64,000 nt of DNA, taken from assembly GCA_018398815.1 (NCBI GenBank), contig CM031614.1:50251953-50315952 (forward strand). The letters are read 5' to 3'. Within the stretch, counting starts at the first letter, position 1; each line of letters begins with the position of its first letter. Below the pieces are notes generated by a model. The model saw only the letters and a list, made by a program, of their open reading frames with translations, did not search any database and was not told the origin of the DNA. Position numbers and translations under genes: made by a program. Positions 23,842 through 35,250 of this stretch are shown one piece after another. The stretch comes from Conus ventricosus (taxonomy: Eukaryota; Mollusca; Gastropoda; Neogastropoda; Conidae).

Positions 23842-26800
23842 TGCGAGATATTCCCTTTGCTTTCTTATGGTTTTCTTCTGGCTCGAAAGACTGTACATTT
23901 TCGACCTTAAACCAATAAACTCCTTAATCACCCCTCCAGATAATTCATCCTTCATCTTTCCTAAAACCTTCTTGTTAACAGATGAATGCAAAGGCGAATC
24001 TTTAGGGTAATCAGATGTGTCATACCATCCCGATGCCCTTTAGCCACTTCTAATTCCATGTCTTTATAGATGTCTTCAGTAGGGATATCTATAACAAAAC
24101 TATCTGTATCTGTGTAAAGTACTCTGGACTCAGGATACGAGGGCTTAAAGTAGTCATAAAGAAATTCTAACATCAAAAGCTTTGATAATTCTAAAACAGT
24201 AAACCCAATAAAAACGGGTTTGTCCAATTTGACTTTCTTTTTTTTCATCATTATGCCAAAAGCTGATCATGAAATCTTCTAAAGTCCTGATAATTTGGTT
24301 TTGAAGTCAGCTTAATTGCCTCGTTCTCTTTGGTGACCAATCTGACATCTTTACGCTTGTGCGGATTTTCCATTGTCTTTCCGAAACAGCTGTTGTTCAT
24401 CAGCTTGAAAAAGTCTTTTTCTGAAGCATCTGTGGATTTAGTTCTAAGATCAGTGTTCTTCATGATGTATGGTTTCATGAACTGTTCTTGATCAAAAGCA
24501 ATTATACGATGAACAGCCGTTAACTTCAAACCATGTCTTAAATAAAATTGTAGAAGTCTGTAATGACAGACATATTTTGTTTTGTCTCGAAGATTAGGCA
24601 CAAGTTTAGGCGGCTCTGTTTTTGCCATCTTTAGACTTTCTGCTGCTAATGGGTAGTCATTATGCAGGTCATGGAGTTCCTGAGGACATTCTAAGTCAAC
24701 TTCTAGAATGAAACCACGCTGTCGATCTGGCGTCAATCTGCTCAACCACTTTAATGCTCTTTGCACATTATTTGTACCGCTGCCTTTGTACATTTCAAAG
24801 TTACGTATAATGGAAGTGATTGCGCCATAGCCCAAACCATACAGATTGTTTGCATCTAAATACATGAGATAGTTAGACCTTTTACTTGGATCATAGTCGT
24901 CCAAATATTTGTTGTTTGCTTTACAGTAATGATGCGACGCCATACTAATTCCTCCACGCAATCCGTTTTCAATCATCTGATCATTGGTAAATCTGACAAT
25001 AAATCAATCTTTACTCCAGTAAACTTTAAGAAAGCGTCCCAATCATCCCGGGCGCAGAAATGTAATGCGCGGGATCCAGGCTGTAATGTTTCATGCAGGT
25101 CTTTCTATAGTTTCAAAATATCCGCCAAAAACATGTATCGGCCATCAGTATGAGTCATGATAGTCTCCCATCGTTTTACAATCTAACTTCTGCCACGCAT
25201 CTTGAGCATGCTGGTAATCAGAATCACTGATGCCCTTTCCTCTAAGACTAGAAAAGAACGCGTCTTTAGACGGAAGTGTATCTTCGTCAAACCTTTCCCA
25301 ACTGTTCATGTACTCATAAGGGTAAACGCCCTTTCTAACGAGAGTTGGGTCAAAATATTCTTCTGTTATTGGGCAAGACTTTAAGGACATAGCCAGTGAC
25401 TCTAATGATCCCATCATGTGCTGCATAGAGTCATAAAAAGACATGTTATTTAAAGTGAAACACATGTACTTTTCTGATGACTGTGCAATGCATGACACCC
25501 TGAAGGCGTCATCTACTGCTTTCATTATAAGATGAGAGTCGTAACCCCGCAAGTTATGAAAGAAGATGGGCAGCTTCCATGTCTTAGGATCAAACTTTAG
25601 TTGAAGATTGCATTTACTGTGCGCTGCTCCTCTGAACTTTCCACTAATGTGATCATGGTCTCTTACTGTCGGATTCTCTGCGTCTGATGAGAGGCCTAAA
25701 CCGCAAATCCAACAGTGAGTGGCCGAGTCATACTGTCGTTGATCTTCAGGAATCATAATAATGTCTGAGAGATTCAGATTATTAGAACAGGCGTTACGCA
25801 CTTGCTGCATGCGTTCTAAGAAGTATTCTGCAGCATTAGGCCCTCTATATAATTCTGGTTCCGAATGGACACATCCGACCTGACAATAATGAAGGCAAAT
25901 GAACAAATCTGATGATTACTCATTAAGACTGTTTTCGGGAGTTTCTGTGGGGTTGGCCCTTCATAAGGAACAATAAGCGACTCGAAGTCTGCGGAAACAA
26001 CGTATGGAGAATTTTGCATTCGTTTCCAGTTCTTAAAACTAACTTTAGATCCTGGTGGGGGCGTCGTAATTAGTTCTGTATTACAGTCTACAGAACTTTT
26101 ACAATGTTTTATATGTTCACTCGCGGCTTGAACGGATGGAATTCTTGTTAAACATTTTCTACAGAATTCTTGTTTGTTAGTGTTTTTTGCAGTATGCGCC
26201 AATAATCTACTCATTGTTCGTATCAATGTGTAATGTGGTAGCCCTGCTGGTGAAAACATCAGTAGTAAGTCAACATGATTTTTGTTGGTTCGCCAATCGA
26301 TGGACTGTTCTTGGACACTTTAATCGGCAGTAGATTTGTTTCCTCATCCCATGTGTATACATTAACAGTTATTGGTTTGTTTTGTTCTTCAAACTGATCA
26401 ATGGAATCCACGCTAACAGAAAAGGATATTCCATTGAAGTTAAGATCATTGCTGTAAGGTTCATAGTTAGATACTCTCTCTGCGTTTTTACGGGCGTAAT
26501 GCAGCCTTGCAAGAACACACCACATAAAACATTTGTTGTCTGAATTCTTTATGTTTAGAACTGCTCTTTTTGCGACTAATGCTGGGGACGCGGAATGTAA
26601 GCCTTACCAACAATCGGCGCATACTTAGCCTGTTTTAATCTAATCTCTAAGACTTCGCCCTCTGACCAACCAGAGCCTCTCATTTTGGCTTCTTCAGCGG
26701 CCACATCAAAACTGTGTAAGCAGTTGGTCTGCCCAACCGGGTGTTAAGTCATTATGAGAAAGAATAACCTGTTGTTGAGTCGAGACCAGACTTCTAGATT

Positions 26801-27078
26801 TTCTTCATTTATTGTTATATAGTCGATTAAAACAGCTAACATTACTTTAACTGGCGGGTCTATTGTTAGTTTACCTGGAACTTGAGAAATAGCATGAGCA
26901 ACACTTGCCTGTACGTTTGTTGGATCAATGACTTCTAGATCAATATCGTTTAAAGCTTTTGACAAACGCTCTCCTTAAGCATTCCTTCAAACAATTCGTC
27001 TGGACCTTCATATATCTTATCCATGCTGAGTTTCTTTTCTAACTCAAAATATTTATTTAAATTAAAAAAATACGACAT
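23842..27078 (-). pseudogene. polB: copy A: protein-primed-type DNA polymerase B, broken
   Basis: This is a family B polymerase of the protein-primed group, which would replicate the element's linear DNA. Reading on the minus strand: a start at 27078 or, more likely, 27024, since AT-rich sequence lies just upstream of the latter; an N-terminal region with CVLARLHYARKNAERVSNY; a Cys-rich C-x2-C...H-x3-HC segment near 26100-26165. Exonuclease motif I is SADFESL (near 25995), and an endonuclease VII-like module, CWICGL...VRDHDHISGKFRGAAH, follows near 25620-25720. Then FHNLRGYDSHLI (exo II), palm motif A YLDANNLYG (near 24860), motif B KLMNNSCFGKTMEN (near 24385) and motif C YTDTDSF (near 24110). 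At least eight frameshifts break it, among them near 24010, 25035, 25145, 26260, 26588 and 26970. It ends at the hairpin after [11 protein letters not shown], so the C terminus present in copy B is missing. Confidence 0.85.
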
Positions 27079-27096
27079 CGTCTCCCAAAGTCGTCT

Positions 27097-27797
27097 TAAT
27101 CAGAATCAACATCAACGGTCTTTTTGTGCTTGGACTCATAAACTAAACGCCCTTTGATGTTGTTAATGTGAGCTGTTTAGAACAGAGTTTAATGTCTCGT
27201 TTACTTTTTTTAAACATTCCTTTTTTATCTGTTCGGTGTCTGGCTGTTGAGAAAAACTTGCCCTTGCCTTTTTTTGAAGATCAAACTTTTGTCTTTTATA
27301 GTCATCAAAATCGGCCTGTAAACGACTAAATTCTTCATCCGTGATGTGCGAGTCAACTAGCGCTTTATTAATTGTCAGTTTGAAAGAACTAAGTTTAGCT
27401 GTTGATAGTTGAACCATAGCTGTGTGCTTTTGGAGTTTAGTTTTTAATTTTTTGCTAGCAGCACTTACAGCTAATGAACACAGGCCAAGAGCTAAAGACA
27501 AACCGCCTAGAGGTAAAGCTGCGGGTGCACCAACACCTGTTGCTAAGAGACCAACACTTGTCCCTGCTGATAGTGCACTTATAGTTGATGTTCCAGTATT
27601 AACATATGTAACAGCATTAAAGGCAGCAGAATACCTTCGTTTGGTTTTGCTGTATTTTGAAAGGTCCTTGCTCTAGTTTTTGTTGCATTTGTGTAATGTT
27701 TGTTAACCTAAAGGTTTTTATGTCAGGGGTTTCTACTATCTCTTCTTTAAGTGGCTCTGGCGCTGTAGGTACTTTTGGATAATGCTTAACAGACATG
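27097..27797 (-). pseudogene. copy A: hydrophobic/coiled-coil accessory protein
   Basis: The ATG at 27797 follows an AT-rich upstream region and lies 22 bp after the capsid-family gene on the same strand. A hydrophilic N terminus is followed, after a frameshift near 27640, by an Ala/Gly/Leu-rich hydrophobic stretch (about 27470-27600, with LALGLCSLAVSAASKKL). A charged helical region with heptad-like spacing comes next (about 27200-27450). The long frame stops at 27163, but another frame stays open to about 27097, so a second break is possible. Proteins with this layout accompany the capsid and polymerase genes in invertebrate Maverick-like elements; a minor virion role is an inference. Confidence 0.55.
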
Positions 27798-27818
27798 CTT
27801 TTTTAAAATAAAAATACT

Positions 27819-29091
27819 TTAGTAATGTATATCTTTTAATCTGTTTTCATGAATATTCAGCTGCGCATCATATATTAAAAACAAATGTGCATTAAGCGGT
27901 TTATCGTCATCTTTTTCTTTGTCAATTTGAATGTTTATTACGTCTCTAACAGTTCTCCCACTTCCATGCAACTGATTATCCTCTGTCGATCTTAGGTCAA
28001 TCCATAAACCGTATTTTGTTGTTAAATAATCATCAAGTCTTACACTGTGAAGGTGTAGATCTTTAGACACAAGGTCTGCTGTTGAACTTCTATGCCTCCC
28101 GCCTCCAAACAATTTTCTTATTTCATCAAAATGCTGATAAGGTTTAAGCCCGCTAGCGTAGATTTGGTTAGGACTACCCTCAATTGTACATTGCACTTTC
28201 GTTATTTTAGGATTAAGAAACTTTTCAGTTTGTCTTTTAAATGGTTCTTCATCTTCGCAAAGCAATAAAATACCTTTGAGTGATCTTGCTGAGACACTAA
28301 AACTAAAATTCCATATAGTGTCTGCCCTGATTTTAGGATGTGTAGAATGATGAATCACTCTTTCGTAATATATTGCTAATTTTGACTGATATTGTTGCTC
28401 AATCAACCTTGCTAAGTGAGGGTTGCTAACAATGTCAAACTCTAACGCGATGTCAGAAATGCTGTACTTTGCTTCGGTGTCTGATGATCTGATAACACGT
28501 TTGTATTCATTAAAAGTTAGTTCATAAGACAATCTGTCTTTTAATGCTCCTTGAAAGTATGGCGGATGCGCACTTAACAACTCAAAATCCAAGGGGATGG
28601 AAAAGCGATTTCCATACGCATAACTTACAGCTACATACTTTTTACCGTCTTTAGCATCTTCAGCGCCTATTCTGTGTTTTAGTGCTTCATTATTTTCGAT
28701 TCCTTGAAACGCAAGATCATTCCTTTCATTCTCGGTTAGCCATAGATCAGAATAGGTTAAAAATATGTCAGCACTGTGTAAAGAAAATATATTCTTGCCC
28801 CTCAAGTTTTATAGAAATTTTCTTAACAATTGCCCGCCCCAGATTCTGCACAACTGTCCTGTTTGTGTCTGTTGATTCGAGTTCTATTTTGAAAGTAAGT
28901 CGCGCAGAGCCTGGCACAATCACTTCATCTGCTCCTAGGTCTGGAAATTTGACAGTAAGAATTTGATCTGCATCAATAGTAGATGGATTATTTGGAACAA
29001 TAATATTCCGTTTATTTCCCTTCACGCCAAAGGGCTCTTTCAGTCTTCTATGCGGGTCAAGAATCGAGCCATATGTTTGTGACATTTTCAT
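27819..29091 (-). pseudogene. copy A: major capsid-family protein, one frameshift
   Basis: About 424 codons in two overlapping frames (29091-28768 and 28805-27819), separated by a one-base shift in the C/G run at about 28798-28801. Recognisable blocks are RNIIVPNNPSTIDADQILTV, VQNLGRAIVKKISIKLEG, DRLSYELTFNEYKRVI, LEFDIVSNPHLARLI and GLWIDLRSTEDNQLHGSGR. This family is the conserved capsid-like partner of polymerase B in invertebrate Maverick/adintovirus-like elements. The beta-rich sequence fits a jelly-roll capsid, but the fold is not provable by eye. The gene is divergent from the one at 29123, with 31 AT-rich bases between them. The frameshift could be decay or a homopolymer error. Confidence 0.68.
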
Positions 29092-29122
29092 GAAGCAAAA
29101 TAAAAAGTTAATTATTTAAAAC

Positions 29123-30316
29123 ATGGCAGGAATTGAAGGCGAAGAAGATTATGATGTTTTTGATCCTGGAGACGACATGAGTGAAATGACTCCTTTGACA
29201 CAGCATCGCTCAACGGCCTCATTGCGGCGTGAATTAACAGAAAGTACGGTCGGAGCATTTTACAAAAGTTTAGGCTTAAAACCCCCCGAATTTATAGATC
29301 CTAATGATTTTGAAGTAAAAGATGATGGCCATTTGTATGTGAAAAACGATCAAGGAGAACCTGTTCAGCTTACAGCTAAACGAGACCCATCAAAGTTTTT
29401 AGCCGTGGGTTCAATTAGACAAAGACTCCCTATGAGCGTACAAAATCGCCTTGGCATTGCTAAACCAAAATTAGATAGGGAGGCAGCTGCTAAACTTCAA
29501 AACACACTACAAGAACTCCCAACAGATAGCCAAATACAAAACATTGAACTTAAAGCTTTAAGTCAAACAGCAGACAAAATAATAGATGCAGAAACCAGGT
29601 TTTCAGAAGAAACAGTACCAAAAAGAATTGATAATTCCCCGCTGCAAGAAATAGTGGTCTCTAATCATGCTTTAAGAATCATCAGAGACGAATTAAAAAA
29701 AAGGTCAGACAAAGTGGATGAACTAAATTAGCATATAAAAAAAGAAGAAGAAAAACTCGCTGAGGCTGATGACGCCAACTTAGGGCTCGCTGTTAAAAAA
29801 GAAATAACCCAAAGAATAAAAGAACTTAAAATACATAGATCAGCAATACTAAAAGAGTTGTCTACTTACCAAGAACAATTACGATCTCAAGCGACCAGAA
29901 TAAGAGAAACTATCAAAAAAATTTTATATGAAGACACAACACTAGCAGAAAGAATAAATACACTGTTTAGAGAGCAAGGTGTCACATTAGCAAGCGTTAT
30001 AACAGCTTTAGGATTTGCAATAAGTACACTGGTGATGGCTATTACGGGCGGTGGTGGTGCTGGGCTGGTGCCTCCGCCGCCATCGCCTCCATCACCGCCT
30101 GATAAATCATGGGTAAAAAAACAGCTTGATCATCTTGCGGGTTTATTAAAAAAATTAGCCAGCAAAGCCGTGGACGCTTTACCGGGTACATTAGGGGGTG
30201 TTGTTAGCTGGCTTTTGTCTACTGCAGGCAAAGTAGTTGGCTTTATGGCCGAGCACTTATGGGCATTAGTTCTCTTAATAGTCGGGTTAATTTTTAGTAA
30301 GATAAAGACCAAGTAA
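29123..30316 (+). pseudogene. copy A: coiled-coil membrane protein with one in-frame stop
   Basis: A 397-codon frame is open from ATG 29123 to the stop at 30314-30316 except for a single TAG at 29729-29731; the second half is exactly in frame. The N-terminal third is acidic (EGEEDYDVFDPGDDMSEM). The middle is a long charged helix, likely coiled coil (about residues 110-285), ending in TTLAERINTLFREQGVTLAS. Next comes a hydrophobic segment (ITALGFAISTLVMAI), a Gly/Pro-rich hinge (GGGGAGLVPPPPSPPSPP), and a C-terminal region with a second membrane segment (HLWALVLLIVGLIFS). It is probably a particle membrane or minor capsid protein by family association. The 3' end overlaps the opposing gene by 30 bp. 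Confidence 0.62.
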
Positions 30317-31133
30317 TCCTAGGCCAGTTAATCCAAGAACAAGCGCTGTCTTTTCGTATTCATGGTCATTATTTTTTTTTACTTCTTCAACGGTTTTTGG
30401 GCTTTGGACCGCGGGGATTGGATGACTTATTCTTGGGGGGTCATCTTGTTTGTTTACTGCTTGCAATATTACTGGCTCAGAATTTATTTCGTTTTTTCCC
30501 GACCTTCTGTTCATTGCCTGCCACAAGGATTTCATTATTGTAGTTTATTATTGTACCTATCTGGAGTCTGAGGTCAGAAGGCAGCATGTATAAACCAGTG
30601 CCAACAGCAAAGTCTACTTTCGATCTTGCAAATTGTAAAACATTTTGGTACCTTTTTATACTTGAAGGTAAATCAACTGTAGAATTAATGGCGTCCTCTA
30701 AATTTGCTAAGTATTGTTTTTGTGCGTCAAAGCCAGTAGAAGGATCTGTTATGTTCGATCTCGTTTGTGCTTGCGAACCTAGCAAACACCAAACGTAAGT
30801 ACGAACAGAGTCGTTTATTCGTTCTATTCCTGCTTTAGTTAGGCCCTTAGAAGTGTCTAAAATAAATGTTGTCCATGCTGTTTTATGCTCTTGCTCTATG
30901 GACCCAAGGTGAACAGCTGTGCCTGAAGAGAAAGATGTGTAAGGAGGATCCCAGGCATAGTTATACTTTCTGTGCACGCCCCAAAAATAAGGGGTGCCTA
31001 AGCCATGATTAAGATCCAACTTTTGTCTAAAGTCTGTCTTGGCCTTAATATTGAATTCGTTACAGATCCTTTCAAAAGCCTTCATGTCTATTCTGTTGCT
31101 AAATGGTCTAAACATATTTCTGTACTTTGCCAA
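30287..31133 (-). pseudogene. copy A: minor virion-type protein plus membrane-anchored tail
   Basis: Two frames: 31133-30477 with FRPFSNRIDMKAFERICNEF, TPYFWGVHRKYNYAWDPP, FSSGTAVHLGSIEQEHK and VRTYVWCLLGSQAQTR; then 30535-30287, a 82-codon frame ending in a single membrane segment (TALVLGLTGLGLLGLYL). They overlap by 59 bp in different frames, so they are either two overlapping genes or one gene with a frameshift. The first six or seven codons come from the flanking DIRS copy, which replaced the true start: the equivalent region in element B (46480-46505) continues differently. It is conserved among these elements; the function is not established. Confidence 0.6.
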
Positions 31134-31974
31134 AGGCTTTCTGTGACGGGTCTCTGACGTTCCCCCTCGTTATTAAAATATGATTATCATATGCAGGGAT
31201 GAAGGGAGGTATGGACAGAAGCGGTATTCACAACCGAATTGCGCTCTCGCATAGGCACGTGCACTGTGTCACTCACATCGGGCCCGCACAAAGGTGACGG
31301 GAAATCATTAACACTTTAGAAAATAATCAAATTTTATTAAACTTGACTCCGAGCCCCCACGCGTCACTACACAAAATACTTATCTGTTTTCTGCAAAAAT
31401 GTAAACATCACACAGATCATCTCATAGTGGCACCCCCTTAGCATCAGTTACTCTTAATCATTTATCACCTCTCTTCAGCTGTATGGAGTCACGTGAGTAT
31501 CAGCGCGGCACCAGCCAAGAGTAGTCAGTTGGCGCCCAGGCAAGCCAATGATAGTACAGTGGAAACAACAAAATTATTAAAGATGTCATACACAGTAATT
31601 ATAAAATCGACAAACAGTTGATAATAACAATCAGTGAAGGTTATATACTTGTATACTTTTTGTTTATATGAACATAAAATAACCTAGTTTGATGGGTAAG
31701 TGCAAAAACATTTTCTCGCCCTCACTCGTTCCCTGCTTGCTACGTGGCCGCCATTGTACATATGCATGCATGGGCCCGGGTACCCGATAGGCTTAGCCCT
31801 ATTTTCATGACAGAAGCTCACACACCAGTAGCCCCAAATTTGCCCAAATTTATACTCGACAGCAGAGGCGTTATCCAGCAGAGACTGGTAAATTCCATTC
31901 CCTTGCATAGTCAGCAAGAGACTGACAAAATATCAGCAGAGACTGAACACTGAAAGTCAGCAGAAACTGACACA

Positions 31975-33200
31975 ATGGCCGAAGAGAGCCCTGAGCAGCA
32001 AGAGGCCACAATAGTGGCGTTCGCAGATCTGCAGTCACTGGATGCAAAAATATCTGGCCGCTTAGACTTGAAACCATGCTGCAGAGAATCACTGGCCAAA
32101 GCCATTTTGGTGAACAAAAGCCAAGCAGTGCAAGAAAGCGAGCTTTGTCACCAGACAGTTCAGATTCAGATGATGGAGAGAAGTGCGACTCCGGAAACCG
32201 GCACAAGGGATAAAATTTCCACACGAAAAAGCGCAATGGCATTGTCAGGGTCAGAATCTGAAGGGGAGGTAATAGATGACACATTCTCAGCAACCAGCTC
32301 TGATGAAGATTTGCTAGGGGAAATAGATAAAGATCTTGATGATGGTGAGGAGACAGCACCACCAGTCTCCTCCTCCCTAGTACAAATCATAAACAAGCGC
32401 TTCCAGTCTGGACTGTCTTGGTAAGTATCAAAGGCCAGAAAACTGTGAAGCTCTGACAGTGCCGCGAGTCAACACAGACATTTGGAAAAGTCTTCCAGCA
32501 GAGGCCAGAAGAGCTGACATCAAAAGTTCGCATGTGCAAAAAGCACTGACAAAAGCAGCAATAACCTTGACAGACAGCAGTCAAACAATACTCAGGGCAC
32601 AACACAACACTGACTCACAGACATCCAAGAAAATGAAAACAGCCATCGAAAAGAACACAGTCTTGCTCTCTTGGGTCATGCATCACATCAGCTGTCACTC
32701 GGACAGCAGACAGGCCATTCGCTCACATTTGCACCCCTCTATCACTGCATCTGCAATGATTCTGTGCCAGTCACAAAATGATTGTTTGGTGACAACTTGG
32801 CTGCTTCACTCGAAGAAATTAAAAGAAATGGACAGTTTGGGCAATACTCTTGCTGCTGGAAGGAAAACAAAATATAGAACATCTACAAACCAGCATTACA
32901 AAAGTAGCAACCCTTTTTAGGACAGAGGTACACCAACCAGTGGTATCGGTACAGAGACAGCCATGCGAGTTACAGGCACAAAGGCGCAGCCATGAGAGCT
33001 CGCTCGCACAACACGGCCAACAAGAGGAATTGGCAAGCTTAGCTCCACCCACTCACCCAGACAAGGATGCGGTAAGTGCGTATTGTCAAAGTCTCCCACA
33101 GCTAAGGGCAGAATTAGAGGCAGAGATGCATACGTTTAAAAGGGGCAGGCTCCAATATTTTCTTCCCATGTGGAAGACCAAGAAATTTTACAGCTGATAA
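31975..33200 (+). pseudogene. DIRS-like Gag region, copy 2
   Basis: The start at ATG 31975 is better preserved than in copy 1: the frame runs through FADLQSLDAKISGRLD into the acidic ESEGEVIDDTFSATSSDED stretch and ends near 32424. A second frame (32459-32920) carries the WKSLPAEARRADIKSSHVQKA block. Breaks lie near 32070, 32410 and 32660. These positions differ partly from copy 1, as expected for independent decay after duplication. Confidence 0.62.
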
Positions 33201-33385
33201 GAGGAGCCACACTGGAATTTGAAGAGAACACTGTTATCCCCTCACACTTGTTCTAGTAGTGCACAACCTGGCTTGAACCAGGCAGAAATGAATATCATGA
33301 CAGTGAGGTGAATAAACTCGGATCAAAAGGAGGTATATCACCTTGTACACCTGTACACGATCAACACGTATCACCTGTGTTTACA

Positions 33386-34040
33386 ATGTCAAAAAGGATG
33401 GGGTCACACCGTATGATTCTGAATTTGAAAAAAAATTGAATCAAGATATTACTTATCACCATTTCAGAATGGATACTTTGCATGTTGCACTGAAGTTAGT
33501 GACACCTTTTTGTTTCATGGCTTCTCTAGACCCAAAGGATGCCTATTACTCCATCCCCAATGCACAAGCGCATAGGAAGTATCTCAGATTCAGATGGAGA
33601 GGCCGACACTGGGAATATAACTGCAAGCCAAATGATCTGGCTCTTGCCCCTAGGATTTTTACCAAAATGTTGAAACCTGTCTTTTTCAAACTGAGACCAA
33701 AAAAAATTGTGTCTCCACCAACCTTGTGGATGATTCTCTTCTCCTTGCCGAATCAGAATCAGAATGCATAGAGAATATCCAAGCCACAGTGCAGATTTTC
33801 GTTCACTCGGCTTCATTGTACACCAAGAGAAATCAGATTTTAAACCAACCCAGGTTATTCAGTATCTAGGGGTGATTATTCACCCAAACAAAGACAGTCA
33901 CTTTAACACCTGAAAGGAAAAATCTGAAAAACCGCGGGTTTTTCCAGCTACTAAAAACCAACAAACCAATTATCAAGAACTACCAAAGGGTTATTGGAAA
34001 ATGGGAAATTTTCCACAGTGAAATTTCGGCCCTTACATTA
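33386..34040 (+). pseudogene. DIRS-type reverse transcriptase, truncated copy 2
   Basis: The frame is open from 33343 to 33771 through LNQDITYHHFRMDTLHVALKL, SLDPKDAYYSIPNAQAH and LALAPRIFTKML. The catalytic segment, one frame away, reads NLVDDSLLLAESESE at about 33722-33766. Both aspartates are kept but the preceding aromatic residue is leucine-valine. After about 33880 many indels appear. RNase H and recombinase are missing. Confidence 0.76.
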
Positions 34041-34045
34041 CGTCC

Positions 34046-35250
34046 ATCTCTCTCTCTCTCTCTCCCTCTCTCCTCCCTCTCCCCTCCCTCTCTCCCTCCC
34101 CTCCCTCTCCTCTCTCCTTTTCCCTCAACCCCTTCAAAATATAAAACACACTTTTAATATATTTTCTCCCCCCGGCTCCTCTCTCTCCCCCAAAAAACGG
34201 AAATATCCGCTTTGGCTCACCCGTCTAAAACCAGTTTCGGGGGAGCCCCAAACCTTTTTTCGACCCGCGCGCTCCAAAAGCGGCATATTACCTTTCCCTT
34301 TACTAAGCATGACCAAAAACCAAAAAATAACGATTATCTACAACACTTTTCGGCTTACCCTCCCAGTTTGGGTAAAGTAAGAAAGTTAAAAAGGGTTTTC
34401 CCGTTCCTACAAGCAAGACTTCAATAACCAAAAAAATAACGATTATCTACAAACAAACGTAGGGTAGGGTTTTCCTTTTCAAACTAATTTATTAAACTTT
34501 TCAATTTTAATTTTTGCTTAATCCTGTGTTTTTCCAATCATTCTCAATAAACTTTTCAACGCAAACATTTTTCAAAGAGTCTCTGTCTTTCAGTGAAATA
34601 AACTACAGTCTTTTAAATTTTTCTCTAAAATCTTTTAAAACGGATTTTATTTCTGACATAAAATCCACACACACACGCAGGTGAAAAGTGGCAAAACAGG
34701 GTTTTTTTTTAAAGGCACAGTAACGCGGCACTCCCAAGATTTAAAAAAAGCAATCAGAGCAAAGCTAGCGGCCCACTCGTGCACCCTTGATTTTAAAACC
34801 ACCATTTTGAATAGCGATCGTTTTTATGCCCCCAGTTCTGAATAGCAGATTCTATAAGTGGGTAAAGGGCTTTCTCATCATTTCCCCCCCCTTTTTTAAA
34901 ACATACAAAAAATTTTCTTACCTTCCCCCAATCACAAACAGACAGAACACTGATTAGTAACATGACGACATTTTCCCCCCAACACTTGTGTTTTTTTAGC
35001 AACTGCACCCCAGCGCTTTTTTTTTCTCCGGGCTTGGTGGTGAAACAAAATGTGTGTGATTTTCCCTCGGGAAAACGTTGTGACTTTTAAACTTTTTCGT
35101 TTACCCTGTCTCAAGATAGCATTTTTTCAGAAAAAGAGGGTTTTTTCTAGGGGATTTTCCCCTTTTTTCCCAAAATTTGCACAGGAAAAAAATTTTTAAA
35201 AAAAAGCTGCACATCAAGCCTGTTTGGGTTATTCTATTCAAGAAACTCAC
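34046..35250. other. degenerate, probably low-accuracy sequence
   Basis: CT-rich sequence and one or two units of the 57-bp minisatellite (34050-34170) are followed by about 1.1 kb with many long A, T and C homopolymers and no readable gene. The texture matches 38950-49828 and not the flanks. A 20-base block CAAAAAATAACGATTATCTA repeats at 34321 and 34430. Confidence 0.6.

Larger units (their letters stand above)
31113..34045 (+). mobile_element. DIRS-like retroelement, truncated copy 2
   Basis: The second copy of the 12038-15548 element, with the same start (CATATTTCTGTACTTTGCC) and the same 3' truncation into CT repeats. It lacks the SINE insert. It joins Maverick copy A at 31113 in the middle of a gene, and the sequence on its far side does not resume that gene, so this is not a simple insertion with both flanks preserved. 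Confidence 0.8.

Noticed and set aside
28768..28805. Programmed ribosomal frameshift in the capsid-family gene
   Set aside because: No classic slippery heptamer followed by a clear pseudoknot was seen, the shift lies in a plain homopolymer, and the neighbouring polymerase has many unrelated breaks, so error or decay is the simpler reading.
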